Below are positions 36,020-47,724 of a stretch of 57,021 nt of DNA, piece after piece. The notes under the pieces were generated by a model. It was given only the letters and a program-made list of their open reading frames with translations. It was not told where the DNA came from and did no database searches. Positions within the stretch are counted from its first letter, which is position 1. Every line of letters begins with the position of its first letter. A program made the translations under genes and the position numbers. The DNA lies in assembly GCF_000485595.1 (NCBI RefSeq), contig NW_014577096.1, forward strand, positions 754,469 to 811,489. Direction: 5' to 3'. Origin of the DNA: Priapulus caudatus (Eukaryota; Priapulida; Priapulimorpha; Priapulimorphida; Priapulidae).

Positions 36020-36549
36020 CTAAAGTCTTGATGTTTCTCTACTCTATTTCGCCTATTATTGTCGATAACTTGCTGTAAATGCCGTTCAAATGCTCATCTG
36101 CAACACACAAGTACACCGCACGCACCCCCTGTGCACAAACAACAAGAATAATAGAGTTACTCCTTTATTCTTGTATAATTATATAATATGACGACTAAAA
36201 TGTTTATGTCTACGCCCACCTGGCCTGTAAAAGTTTACATATATGAGCGCATAGTTGTTTTAATACAATCTCGCAATAGCCATGCACGATTGTGAGGCTA
36301 TGCATGCGTGGTGAGAAAGTAAACACACATCGTGTGGCTAGTACAGGCGGTGATTCTAGAGGTACGACTAACGACAGATACCTGTTACAGCGACCTGTAA
36401 TTTAATGGGAAGTTAATTGCTCTGTCATTACAATATGTTGCTTTGGAGATACTGTGTATACGTGCCGCTGGGCACATACTCGCACGACAACATCGTCGCA
36501 CGTACAACACCAGCCATCCTATCGCGGCAATGTGCCGTCTAGGGCCGTC

Positions 36550-36613
36550 GTCGCCACGTATTTCGTCGTCGTCGTCGTCGTCATCGTCGTCAGCATCGTC
36601 GTCGTCATGGTTG

Positions 36614-36676
<63 letters not shown>

Positions 36677-36677
36677 C

Positions 36678-36714
<37 letters not shown>

Positions 36715-36740
36715 GTCGTCATTGTCATCGTTATTTTTCG
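36550..36740. repeat. (GTCATC)n hexanucleotide repeat
   Basis: Long run of CGTCAT units. The minus frame reads poly-Asp, the plus frames poly-Ser or (Val-Ile)n. The poly-Asp frame (36924-36385) starts with a hydrophobic stretch, but segment E/E' comparison shows shifted frames at 40960-41070, so no gene is called. Confidence 0.93.
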
Positions 36741-36782
36741 GCGATATGATGGCCTGCCGGCACAAGCAATGGTGACAACGTC

Positions 36783-37843
36783 GACGGAAAATAATCGAGC
36801 CGCCGACGACGACGATAACGACGAAAAACGTGACGGCGCTAGCAAGGAAAAACTTGACGACGACAGCGTAAAGACGGCCTCCGTAGTTTAGCGCAAAAAA
36901 TAACGACTCAACCATCTCAACCATTAGTTAGACGCAATAGGATACACGCATGGTATATCCGTCGTAATAGGATAATGGACATTAACGGCTATACGTTGTT
37001 AGTAGCTTTATAAACCTTACACGAGTCACGTGTACAGCGATGTGATGCAGGCATCCGCTGATAAATACGCGCACGCACACACCGGCTAACATATGATGAA
37101 GCCTCAGTAATGGACGGTCGCTGGTGAAGCGCCCAAGTACACGCCTGACGAGATGTGAATAATAATCTAAAAACATGTAAAATCGAAATTGAGAATAAAT
37201 ACCGCATGTATATTTTCAAGAGTTGCGTCATTGCAATATTGCTCTTTCATGCTTTATATTCATTCAGCCGAGTCTTTCCGAAGTAAGTAATTTTACGATT
37301 ATCGCGGACACGTGAACTAATTTCGACCCGCTCGAGGTAGGCTATGGAGAATTATGACATTGATGAAATAAATTAATAGCTATTTCATTTGAATCGGCAA
37401 TCAGACCGCAGCTGTGTAATCTCTCTGACGCTGTCTACAATGTTCTTCTATCGATATTGGCGCTGAAACTTCTCAAGTGTCTAGACACGCTATATACGTG
37501 ATTAGGAGCGCAAGCGTGTACCTTTGCTGTTACGGCTTTTGAGGTATTTTAGCGACGAATTCAATTACTGTTTCCAAATTAGTTCATATAAAACGCGCAC
37601 ATCGCGCTTAGTGCAAAATACACGTCCTGCATAACATTTACTTCCGTCTTACCGTCAATAATGCCCGGACCGCAGCTGTCGCTCGTAATTCCCGTGTGGT
37701 TTCCGCTATTAGGCTAGATGGGAACGAAGCAGAGAGAAAGGTGAGGGGATAGGGAGAGAGCGTGGGGGGCAGCGAAAAATGGAGAAAAACAGAGAAAGGA
37801 GAAAGGAAGGACCGAGAAAAGAAAGACAAAGAGCGCGCTACGG

Positions 37844-37879
<36 letters not shown>

Positions 37880-38043
37880 AGAGCTAATAAATACTTAATA
37901 AATAATAATAAGGTATTTATTAGCTCTAGACGTAACGCGGCCATGATCCCGAGGCGCTAGCCGAGGATTGACACTTTGTGTCTTCCAATCACAGTCCACG
38001 CCGCCCCTTTATGATCAAAATTTGTGAGTACAATATCATTCGG
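36783..38043. repeat. Duplicated segment E (partner 40963-42424)
   Basis: Directly repeated at 40963-42424, where the partner contains many G/C insertions. It includes a GA-rich tract (37729-37840), a (TA)n tract and the hairpin at 37878. No conserved ORF. Confidence 0.9.
37849..37927. repeat. (TA)n plus hairpin CAAGAGCTAATAAATAC
   Basis: TA repeat to 37877, then arms AGAGCTAATAAATAC and GTATTTATTAGCTCT (37880-37927), perfectly complementary over 15 bp. The left end matches the 47-bp MITE at 47671. The right end lacks the terminal TG and no target duplication is seen. Confidence 0.75.
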
Positions 38044-38099
38044 ACAAGTATGTACAATATATCGATGTAAAATCGGTTGATTGTGCAGATCCGAAGATT

Positions 38100-38850
38100 A
38101 CACGCTACATATGTTCGCTCTTTTGCCAACCAGTATGGCCGACGGCACAGGATTGTGGGTAATATTTCTATTTTAGTGCAAGTCGCGGAACTCTTTATAA
38201 TTGTTGAATAACAAGCTTTGTTACGGCATACTTATGTAATACAGAGAAATTAGTGTGATAAGTAATTATGAAAACAAGGCGACACCAAGGATAAGAGTAG
38301 TTCTATATAGATGTTATAGTGGAAATTAGACAATAGAGAGGGGATAGAAATAGCTTGAGGTCGGGTCTTTATTTAAACGCTGGGCACTGACCGGAACCAG
38401 TCCCATCACGCGACAGCCAGTTAGCGAGCGGTGTAAGGCCGATTGGCCGTGAGAAGACAATAGGCCGCACAGACGTATAAAACTCGCGCGCACGAAATGT
38501 GAGGGGGCTCTCTCTTGATAACCTATCGCATAATCCGTGAGTCGTCTCGATCTGCGTTCGCTTGCACCGCATATCAACCGTTGAAATCGCAAGTTACGTT
38601 TCATGCACCGCGCAACCATATGTACGCGATACTACCCCTTTGTGGGATTATACATTAATTAGTTAGGCATATGTTTCATTAAATATTTACTCTGCTTTAA
38701 TACGTACATATCAGTTCTATTGTTGTTTATGTGTTGTAGCAACGGTGTACCTCACCGACGCGTACCACTATTACGATTCACGATAGAATAACCGCGTGTT
38801 ACACTTATGTCTTACAAGCGTGTTCTGTGGCAGTCATAAACCCATTACAC
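38100..38850 (+). repeat. Solo LTR-like remnant of element 1 type, split by an insertion
   Basis: 38203-38234 (GAATAACAAGCTTTGTTACG, GGCATACTTA) and 38804-38850 (CTTATGTCTTACAAGCGTG, CATAAACCCA) are the two parts of the LTR end seen at 14785-14854, interrupted by 38235-38803. The left limit is uncertain. Confidence 0.65.
38235..38803. mobile_element. 569-bp LTR-like insertion nested in an LTR
   Basis: Starts TGTAATAC and ends GTGTTACA, an 8-bp inverted terminus with one mismatch and the TG...CA ends of an LTR. CTTA is duplicated on both sides (38231-38234, 38804-38807). AATAAA is present on the minus strand near 38370, while a TATA-like CGTATAAAAC lies on the plus strand at about 38475, so orientation is unsettled. 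No internal coding region: a solo LTR or LTR-like MITE. Confidence 0.7.
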
Positions 38851-38861
38851 TAGGATATTAT

Positions 38862-38908
38862 CAAGAGCGTATAATGACATATGGCGTATTTGTCATTATA
38901 CGCTCCTG
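38862..38908. mobile_element. 47-bp MITE, copy 1
   Basis: CAAGAGCGTATAATGACA (38862) and TGTCATTATACGCTCCTG (ending 38908) are inverted copies with one mismatch, leaving an 11-bp loop. ATATTAT is repeated exactly at 38855-38861 and 38909-38915. Confidence 0.85.
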
Positions 38909-38915
38909 ATATTAT

Positions 38916-39699
38916 CCTAAGCTCATTCGGGATTCTATAATGTTCGGCGGCATGAAAGCAATCCGTGAGCTTACTTTGTATTTTTAACGTCGGTCTCTCT
39001 GCTAACGACTAATTTTATGAGATTGGGTATTATCAAGAGCGTAATTTGTAGAGAAAGTACTCTCATGTGTTTCTCTTCTAGTGAAGCAGAATGAAATGGA
39101 TGTAAGTATAACACTGGTGCGGCTACATAAAAGTAGCAGTGTTTAGATTACGTATAGCATGTGTAAACTCCAACTATGGCGAGTGACTAATGAAACTATA
39201 ATTACTTTCTACGCGTACAGGCTCTCTTAAAATTTGGACATATGCTTATTGCTGTCACGTGCAGGGAACAGCAAGGCACGTTTGAACCGAATGGCAATCG
39301 GATTTGTAGCTTGACTGACCGGAATATGTGCTTTAGACACGTGATGAGCGAAATCGAATCAAATGAGCTTATGTCTTAGTGTGAGTCAATGTCTCGATAT
39401 TAAGGTTACTTGTGTAAACATGCGGAAGTGCTTCTTATATTGAACAGGAAGCGCTGACACTTATTATGTTTATTATGTGGTGGGTAATGGCGATAACAAC
39501 GCTGTCAACAAAAAAGTTATTGACCACAGAGAAACCAAAGTGTCTTCAAAAAAATAGGTGTTTCAGCTTGTCGCGCGAATCATTGACGTATTACTCGGTC
39601 AATTATTTTTTTCATGTTACTAGCCCACCAAACGCGGTGAACGAATATTAAACTTGATAGCTACATGCACATATGCACATGTTAATAATATATATAATA
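38916..39699. other. Spacer with one isolated MITE end
   Basis: TATTATCAAGAGCGTAAT at about 39027-39044 matches the left end of the 47-bp MITE family without a right partner nearby. No gene recognised. Confidence 0.45.
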
Positions 39700-40956
39700 C
39701 AACTGCAGCCGTCTCTCGTTGGGGTTTCTCTTATATTTTCGCCTCACAGCTGTGCGCGGCAGTGCTTGGTTGTTTATACACCGCAGCCGCAATGGCTTTG
39801 GTGTGTGCGTGTGTGCGCATGCGGATTTGGCAATCTTAAAATTTGGTGCGGGTTTCCGATGAATGCCGAAGTTTCTTCGGGCACATAACTTTTTAGAAAA
39901 TAGCCTCAAAAAGTCACTTTACCATCGAAAAATCGCGTTCTAACGTAGCGGAATGTAGTCGGGACGCCCAGAAGGGGCCCCAGCTCGATTCGCGTGAGAC
40001 TACGTGGCACGGTTTCGGAGGAGATACGGAAAACGACACTTCGGCTCCTTCTACTATTATATAGTAGATAATCACATGTTTACAAATACATCCTATAGCA
40101 AATCTTAATTGTCACTCTTAAACTAAAGCTGTGATTTAAAGTAAAATGGCTGATCACTAGCAGACCTTATGTGAATTCCAAGTAATCTTTGTGAGTAAGG
40201 TTATTGTCATTTTTTGTTTTATGTTCTTGAAACAAACTGCATTGATGACTGACAAAACTCTTTATTGTGTAAAGAGAGATGTAGCATATTTACTATTTAG
40301 TATGTATATGATACGCCAGATGGTGCGCACAACACCGCGCGGGAGATCAGATATCTGGCGTTTAGTTGGTGAACAACAGTAGATCGCGTCCATAGGCAGC
40401 AGGCCTGAATAAGCATCGAACAGATCTTAATTAAAAATACTCACACTGTTACTTCGCTTACACAACATACACTTTATTCATGTTAAATAACTACAGATTC
40501 ATGTTCTATGCTCCGCTCAAAACTTTTGCCAGCTCTATGATGCGAATTTCTACAGAGTAGTCGGATCCCGTTTCATACACAAAAATGGCCGACCGGCGAC
40601 CATGGCTACGCCACTAGCTGGAATGGCACAATTACACAACAAGACCAATTTTACTTCTAATGCTTTTTAGACGTTTACGAGGCATCTAACTTGCGTGCAT
40701 AATACAAATTATTGCACTCTAGTGCTGAATTTCGGCGAAAAAAAATGCAAAAAAGGGCATTTTCTAGAGACGAAATAGTGCAAAGCGGAAGAATATGCAA
40801 TAGAAATTGCGGAAGCTTACTGTTGTACACCTCCTTTATAGAGAGTTTCAAATTACCCACAATGCAACGCCGTCGGCCATGGTGGTTGGCAGGAATAGTT
40901 CAATCATTGCCCAAGTATCGTATCCCCGATATTTACCTGTAAATGCCGGTGCGCGG
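39700..40956. repeat. Duplicated segments A' and B' (empty site of the 3.5-kb transposon)
   Basis: 39700-40695 matches 21014-22010 and 40699-40956 matches 25520-25757, joined directly at TGCATAATAC. This is the same repeat without the transposon. Confidence 0.88.
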
Positions 40957-40962
40957 AAAATA

Positions 40963-42205
40963 ATCGACGCCGCGCGACGACGACGCGATAAGACCGAAAA
41001 ACGTGACGGGCGCTAGCAAGGAAATTGACGACGACAGCTGTAAGAGACGCGCCTCAGTAGTTTAGCGGCAAAAAATTAACGACTCAACGCATCTGCACAG
41101 CGCATTGTTAAGACGCATTAAGGATACAGCGGGCATGGTATACTGCGTTCGTAATGGATAGATGGACATTAAGCGGCTATAGTTTTAGTAGCTTTCTAAA
41201 CTTCGGAGGTCACAGTGTACAGGGATGTGGATGGAGGGGCCTCGCTGCTAAAAGTGAGCGGGCGGGCGAACGCACGCCAGGGCGGGCTAAAGGCACTGAT
41301 GATGAAGCTCAGTAATGGACGGTGCTGGTGAACGCCCCACGTAGCCGGGGCGCGGGCCTTCCCCGGGGCGCGGGGGCGATTGTGGGCTGAGTAGGTTGGG
41401 AACGCAATGGTGGCGGGGGTCGGCATATCGCGCATGGATGAGCCGGGCGGGGGGCTGCGGGGGAGCAACGTGCTGGGGGGGTGTTGTTGTGTGGGGCGGA
41501 CGGTTGGCGGGGGTCGGATGATGGCCTCCGATTTGGCTGGGGCCTTTCGCGTGGGGGTTCTATATTCATCAGGGCCGAGTCTTTTCGAAGTAAGTAATTT
41601 TACGATTATGGGAGCACGTGAACTTTCGACCGTGCGGAGGTAGGCTATGGAGAATTATTGACATTCTGATGAAATAAATTAATAGCATATTTTATTTAGA
41701 TCGGCAATCCGACGGCGGCGTGGCTGTGTAATCTCTCTGGCGCTGTCTGACTGTTCTTGTTCGATATTGTTGGGAACTTCTCGAAGTGTCTAGATACGGC
41801 TATATACGGTGATTAGGGAGGGCGGGCAGGCGTGGTCGTTTGGGGGGCTGTTAGGGGTTTTGCCGTCGTTTTAGGCGACGAATTCAATTACTGTTTCCAA
41901 ATAGTTCATATAAACGGCGCACATCGCCGCGCTTAAGTGAAATACACGTCCTGGCATAACAATCTTACTTTCCGTCTTACGGTAATAATGCCGCGGAGCG
42001 GGCAGGCTGTCGCTCGTAATTTCCGGCGGTGTGGTTTCAGGGCGCTATTAGCTAGATGGGAAGCGAGCAGAGAGAAAGGTGAGGGATAGGGAGAGAAGCC
42101 GGTGGGAGCGAACAAATGGGAGGGAAAAAAGAGAAAGGAGAAAGAAAGGACGGAGAAAAGAAAGAGCAAGAGGCGGCTCGGCATGTAAAAAATTTTAAAA
42201 GGGCA

Positions 42206-42237
<32 letters not shown>

Positions 42238-42424
42238 CTATCAAGGAGCATTAATGAAATACTTAATAAATAATAATAAGGTAGTTATTAGGGCTCTAGA
42301 CGTAAGCGCGGCATGATCCCGAGGCGGCTAGCGCGAGGTTTTGACACTTTGTGTTCTTCGCTAATCACGTCCAGCCGCATCGCCCGCTTTATGATCAAAT
42401 TTGTGAGTACAATAATCATTCGGA
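40963..42424. repeat. Duplicated segment E', rich in G/C insertions
   Basis: Collinear with 36783-38043, but with frequent extra G, C, GC or CG bases. 41340-41565 is an abnormal G-rich stretch in place of AT-rich sequence. ORFs here (for example 41407-41643) are products of that stretch and not genes. Confidence 0.85.
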
Positions 42425-43887
42425 GCAGCGGAATGCGATCTGGAACTAGGGCATTCTGGCTAGGGCTAGAACGGTTTCATACGATAAGAGTTTGGCAAAT
42501 ACGAATATAAGACCGCTGTTTTGCGCAGCAGTGATAAGTTCTTTTCTTTCGTTATTTTTTTTTTCTGGCAGATATCTGTAGGCGCGATAAGCGCCGGCCT
42601 TATTGGTTGATTGGCATGGAATGGGGGCGTCAACGACGTGAGCTGACTCCTGTTACTATGCAAGCGCCGTTGACGTTTTCGTAAATAATGATAATGCCGT
42701 CGGCCGATGCATTTCGCATCAAAGAGACTAAGAAAAAAAAAAAAAGAAAAGTATCTGGGCATTTTCACCTGCGCGTATCGAAGTCAAGGAGCGCGTCAAT
42801 TCAGCTAACATTTGTGTATTCGCCTTAATTTCACTGCTTGCTTCTATAGTATGATTTCGGCACACGTTTTGGCTCTTTTGGGCCATGAATACATTGAATA
42901 CGAATCAGCGCTATGTGATTAAGTTTGTTTTCACGGGCAGCAGGAGCTTGTCTGGGCATAAATGGGCTTCGAGTCAGCTAGGTCATTCGACACGCAGGCA
43001 GGTGTTGGGGCGTAACGGTTCTTTGGCTGGCACTTGCTAGCCAGGCGCGAGGCTACGGCGTAGAGGCGTTTGTGTGGGCAGCTCGCAGCCTGCGCTGGCT
43101 GTGATGCGCGGTGTTTAAGTTGTAACTGTTGTTTGAGTTATTAAAGCGCAGGATTAACCTATAAGGGCACTAAATGTATAGTGTCTTACGACGGAGAATA
43201 GAATAATGATTTTATTTAATAATAATTTCATAATAATTATCGAGCATTTTTCAGTTCGGCACTCGCTATCTATATAGCGTTAATAACCTCTATATTAAAT
43301 CCCTAGGTACTGGATATTTGGTGAATTTTTTTTATTACTTGGTTGCGGCTATTAATCACGCTCGATCCTGTTTCTTTGTTTGTGAATTTTAATATAACTA
43401 TTGATATTCTGTCTTTGTTCATATATGTAAATTCCTAATCTTTTTGATTCAGCTAATGCTGGGGCTAAACGCGACCAGGCTCCATCGCGCTGTTACGCAG
43501 CGTCGTGAGGAACACGTGAGTCAATGTAGTGTTTTAAGACGAGAATGGAAACTTGTGGGCTAATCTGCGAGCAGTGACTGAGGCAGATTTTTTAATATTT
43601 ATATTATAACTCTAATTTTTCTAGAAATATCGTTTCGCATATAATCATTGTTCATCATTCTAAAACTACAGACTATCCGCTGACCGATGTGGAGACGTGG
43701 CGCACGGGCCCCGAATTTGGGGCGCACGTCTCCGAATGGCGGACAGCGCTTCATACTGTGAAGGCATGCGCCCGGGTCGCGTGCGCATATCGGCGCGGAA
43801 GGCTGCGCGTCTCATGCGCGCGCAGCGGCTTTAGGATCAACAGCAAAGCTGTGCGCAGCAATCTTGTATCATGTCTCTCTGGATACT
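42425..43887. other. No recognisable gene
   Basis: Mixed-composition sequence, parts with extra G strings like the preceding segment. No domain or RNA gene supported. Confidence 0.45.
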
Positions 43888-43965
43888 TGATATATATATA
43901 TATATGGACCGAGAGAGAGAAAGAGATAAGAGAGAGAGAGAGGAGAGAGAGAGAGTGAGAGAGGG
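43888..43965. repeat. (TA)n-(GA)n microsatellite at the second gap
   Basis: TATATATATATATGG, then GA-rich sequence up to the N run. Confidence 0.95.
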
Positions 43966-43990
43966 NNNNNNNNNNNNNNNNNNNNNNNNN
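43966..43990. other. Assembly gap (25 N)
   Basis: Same placeholder length as the first gap. The right side starts exactly at the 25758-type sequence. Confidence 0.99.
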
Positions 43991-45055
43991 TCAAATGCTC
44001 CTCTGCAACACACACGTACACCGCACGCACGGCGCACGCCGCTACACATTAATTTACGCTTATATACATATATCGCCGGCAACCAGTAGGCAGCTGTTTG
44101 AGTGGGGGTGATGATTTCTCTTGCACGTGCAGCATACTCTACATAAAATAGCACCAAGGCAACATGTGAACAGAATTCTCCAAGCCCGGTTTTACAATTA
44201 CAGTGTGCTGACATGATGTGCCTGTCCCATCTTCTCTTATCGGGACCACGGATAGAGATCGAGATGGTATATTCAGAGACTGGGAGTGCATAACACGTGC
44301 TCGGATAACTTAGATGGGGCTCTATTACTGTTCACATAATATATGTGGACTGATAACACCACTAACCCAACCGCAGACCAGTAGATCCTAGGCATCTAGG
44401 CTTTTGTGGCTTCTGAAAGTCCTTGAGAGTATAAAATGGACTCGGCTAGAATGTTAGGTAATCAATTCACGAGATCCAAATAAGTACGTGATGGGACAAA
44501 TTGTGGTCCTCGCCTCCATTCTCATACGGGTGTCGATTCCCAATGCACGCAATTTTTTCGAGATAGCGTGCTTTGGCTACGCCTGTCTAGTAAATCAAAG
44601 TTACTTGTCCATACTACGTACACTTCAGCCAGTTGGCAAACGTGCATACACCAGATGCTATAAAAAGCTGCGTTTGATAGCTAGATGCAGTAAAATCGGT
44701 GAAATTTCGGAACACTCGCGATGTAAACAAACTCAAGTCTATGAACATATGTGTTGCGTGCAATCTTCCAATCTGCTCTATCTACCAATCGCCTGTAATA
44801 CCCTGTGCGGCAACCTCGTCGAACTCTAGCATCCCAACCCACGCTAATAAACCTGCATGCAAAAGTCCTGCAAAACCGGACCTGCGTAATCTCATCGAAC
44901 TCTAGCACCTCAACCCACGCTGATGAACCTGCCTGCAACATCCTGTAAAACCGGGTCTGCACAATCATATCGAACTCTAGCACCCTAACACGCGCTGATC
45001 CCGTCTGCAAAACCGGGATCCACTTACTGCTAATAACTATTAACCCTATCGTATG
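43991..45055. repeat. Duplicated segment C' and LTR flank with 75-bp tandem repeats
   Basis: 43991-44724 matches 25758-26484; from 44725 it matches 29602 onward. Units beginning GAACTCTAGCA at 44821, 44897 and 44972 form a 75-76 bp tandem repeat of 2.7 copies. A minus-strand frame (45010-44681) crosses the repeats, giving a repeated VLEFD peptide, but has no known domain. Confidence 0.85.
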
Positions 45056-45237
45056 TGTTGAGTCAGGAGGTTTATCTTGTGGGCGTTAATTAGACACAAA
45101 TAATGCGTAGGACAAAAGCCTTGAGTTAACAGAAACCAGCCATGTTTATTTAGTTCCCCTCAACCTCCATAGGTGGCAGCACATGCCAGTGCTGATAACT
45201 TGTTGACACAAGAACAGATAATTATGATAATACAACA
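45056..45237 (-). repeat. LTR of Ty3/gypsy element 2, copy B
   Basis: 182 bp with ends TGTTG (45237) and CAACA (45056) on the minus strand, an AATAAA, and the polypurine tract AAAGGGGGA just outside. Only this one LTR is present. Confidence 0.78.
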
Positions 45238-45477
45238 TCCCCCTTTGAGATGAAAATAAAACTAATAATGCAGCTCTTGCAGATATGGATTCCCATACAG
45301 TCCAAATTATCCAAAGATCATTCCTGACAAAGATTATATAATACCGCAACAATTGAATGCTATGTAACCACATTAACGCATCAACACTTTATCAGTTTAA
45401 ACACATCAACTCTATCTTTTGAACACTATTCTCACATTAACCCTATCTGGCTAAACAGATTGTTCACAGGTCTAGCT

Positions 45478-47155
45478 TCACACATGGTTTGGACACTCCT
45501 TGCCTGACCTAGTCACATACTGGTTAGGCTTGAGCTGTCCATCAGTACTTTCACTGATACTGTCCTCGTGGCGGTTGAAGTTCAGTTCACGGGATGGAAT
45601 GTCCTGTTCACGAACTAACAGTCCAGAGTGTGGGATGCGCAACTGCTTGCGGGGGTGGTTCACATGTACTTCGCGATCTGGCGGTTTCTGGACGAAATCC
45701 TGCTCAATATCTGGCTAAGCTTGCACAAGCTTCTGCGGTTTCGTCTCAGGGGGCGACCCAGATTGAGTTCTACAACATACGATCGCGTCGGTGTCTCCGC
45801 TTTGTGCATGACCTTAGCGGCGACGTCTTTCATCACGAACCCACACATTGTCTCCCTCCTTCAGTTCAATGAGTTGTCTCGCACCACGGCGTCTGTCAGC
45901 GGTTTCCGCCGTCTTTTTGCGGTACTCTAGTTCTGTCTTAGCGAGATTGTCCATATCCGGACAACGGGGTGTTAGTTTGCTCGGATGCTGCGGAAGATTG
46001 TACGCACGCGTCTCCCGAACAGCAATTCTGCCGGGCTGTACCCGTTGAAGAGAGGTGTGGCTCTGTACGCTAGCAGTGCGAGGTATGGGTCTTTTGCCTT
46101 CTTCACCAGGTCCTTCACGGTTTGCAGGCGCGCGTTCTACCTCCGCATTGCCTTGAGGATACAGCGGGCTACTTGTGGCATGCGTGAAGTTGTAGGTATC
46201 CGCGAAGCTTGCGAATTCTTCTGCGGAATACTGTGGTCCGTTGTCAGGACCTTGACGCGTTCTGGGACTCCATGTCTCGCAAGATCGACTTAAGATGGTT
46301 GACTATAGCTTCCGATGATAGCTGCGTCAACTTCGCGCAGTTCTATATAGCGCGAGAAGTAATCGACTACTACAAAGGGTAGCGACACTTCTTCAGTTCG
46401 AACAAGTCTGTACCAACGATTTGCAAGGACGTTTTGGAAACTCGGTTGTGATGTTCGGTTCATGGCGACAAACACGTTCCTTTTGCACAGATGTTACAGC
46501 CTTGCACTAGAGTTGTCTAACTGTTTACTCAGTCCTGGCCACCACACAGATTTCTGTGCACGACGTCTACACTTAGTTATCCCTGTGTGACCTTCCGTGA
46601 ATTCCTATCAAGAGTTCTAAGCGCATGCTTGTGGGTATGACTATTCTAGTACCCTTCATCAGTAACCCGTCCATAACAGTCAGTTCACCTGCTACTGGGT
46701 AGAACGGTACACAAGCTCCATTGACGTATGATCTGTCTGGCCAACCATCTTGACAGTATTTGACGATTTGCAGCACACTTCGTCTTCGGACTGCTTCTGA
46801 CGAATTTCAGCTAGGCGTTTTTCGGTGGCGGGCAGACTCTGCACGATTAACTCCACGTAGGCTTTGACATCCTGCGCGAGTTCTACTTCCTCAGACGTTG
46901 GCGGAATAGACACTGGCGCCCTCGACAAGGCGTCTGCGGTATACAGTTCTTTCCCCGGAACATGTATAATACTGTATCGGTAGCGCCATCATACGGAGTT
47001 TGAAGCGTTGGACTCGTGCGGGAGTCATCCACACTCTTTGAGCCAAGAAGCGACACTAACGGCCTATGGTCCGTTTCTAGAGTAAAATGTTTTCCAATCA
47101 GATACTCTTGAACCTATCGCAAGCCCACGCTGAGGCTAGCGCTTCTTTCTCCAAC
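45478..47155 (-). pseudogene. pol: Ty3/gypsy RNase H and integrase, element 2, copy B
   Basis: Cleaner partner of copy A, cut at 47155 by a GA repeat inside RNase H. It retains an RNase H DHRPL motif (about 47068), LSRAP (about 46920), a linker LPATEKRLAEIRQKQSEDEV, and a damaged His-His-Cys-Cys zinc domain (about 46620-46470). The integrase core has VVDYFSRYIEL (46340-46372), a second acidic site NGPQY (about 46240) and the glutamate in QGNAE (about 46145). The C-terminus ends YVTRSGKECPNHV at TGA 45480-45478. A few frameshifts make it inactive, but the three catalytic acids are still encoded in different frames. Confidence 0.85.

Positions 47156-47194
<39 letters not shown>
47156..47194. 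repeat. (GA)n microsatellite at element 2 breakpoint
   Basis: About 19 GA units where copy B stops. Copy A continues into RT at the equivalent point, so this is a junction. Confidence 0.95.
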
Positions 47195-47198
<4 letters not shown>

Positions 47199-47663
47199 AC
47201 GACATAGTTGAAGGTAAGAACAGATTAGACGAAGAATCACACGACATAAGGCAAAATACATTGTATGTTTCAGGCATGGTGCATCTTTATGTTTCGACAT
47301 GCGTGGTGAATGGAATGAAATCATGTCCGGACCTGTCATCAGCGTCATCAACGTTACCAACAGCAGAATTACAAACAAAACTAGTTCTTCGTAAGGTTCA
47401 TCATCAGGTTTATAAACATTAAAGAGAAGTTATTTGCACACTTGCATGCTCAATCGTAATTTAGTGTTAATTTACTACAGATTAGAGTAAGCGCAAGCGT
47501 CCCTTGTTTTCTTAAATGCTTTTGGTTCCCGTTTCGTTTACTTACTAATTCTTTCAACTGTGCATTATAGATTGTATTGTTGATGAATACACGTAAAAAT
47601 AAATAACACGTAACGCTAAGCATACGTTAGTGTTTTAAAATATGCGTATCATTGGGTTAGAAC
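47195..47663. other. No recognisable gene
   Basis: A short plus-strand frame (47087-47422) starts in the gypsy copy and crosses the GA repeat, so it is not a gene. Nothing else supported. Confidence 0.5.
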
Positions 47664-47670
47664 ATAATAG

Positions 47671-47717
47671 CAAGAGCTAATAATACCTTATTAACAGCGA
47701 GGTATTATTAGCTCTTG
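47671..47717. mobile_element. 47-bp MITE, copy 2
   Basis: CAAGAGCTAATAATACCT and AGGTATTATTAGCTCTTG are perfectly complementary 18-bp ends with an 11-bp loop. ATAATAG is repeated exactly at 47664-47670 and 47718-47724. Confidence 0.88.
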
Positions 47718-47724
47718 ATAATAG

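Noticed and set aside
36385-36924. Acidic poly-Asp protein on the minus strand
   Set aside because: Generated by a GTCATC repeat; the flanking frame is not kept in the partner copy at 40960-41070.
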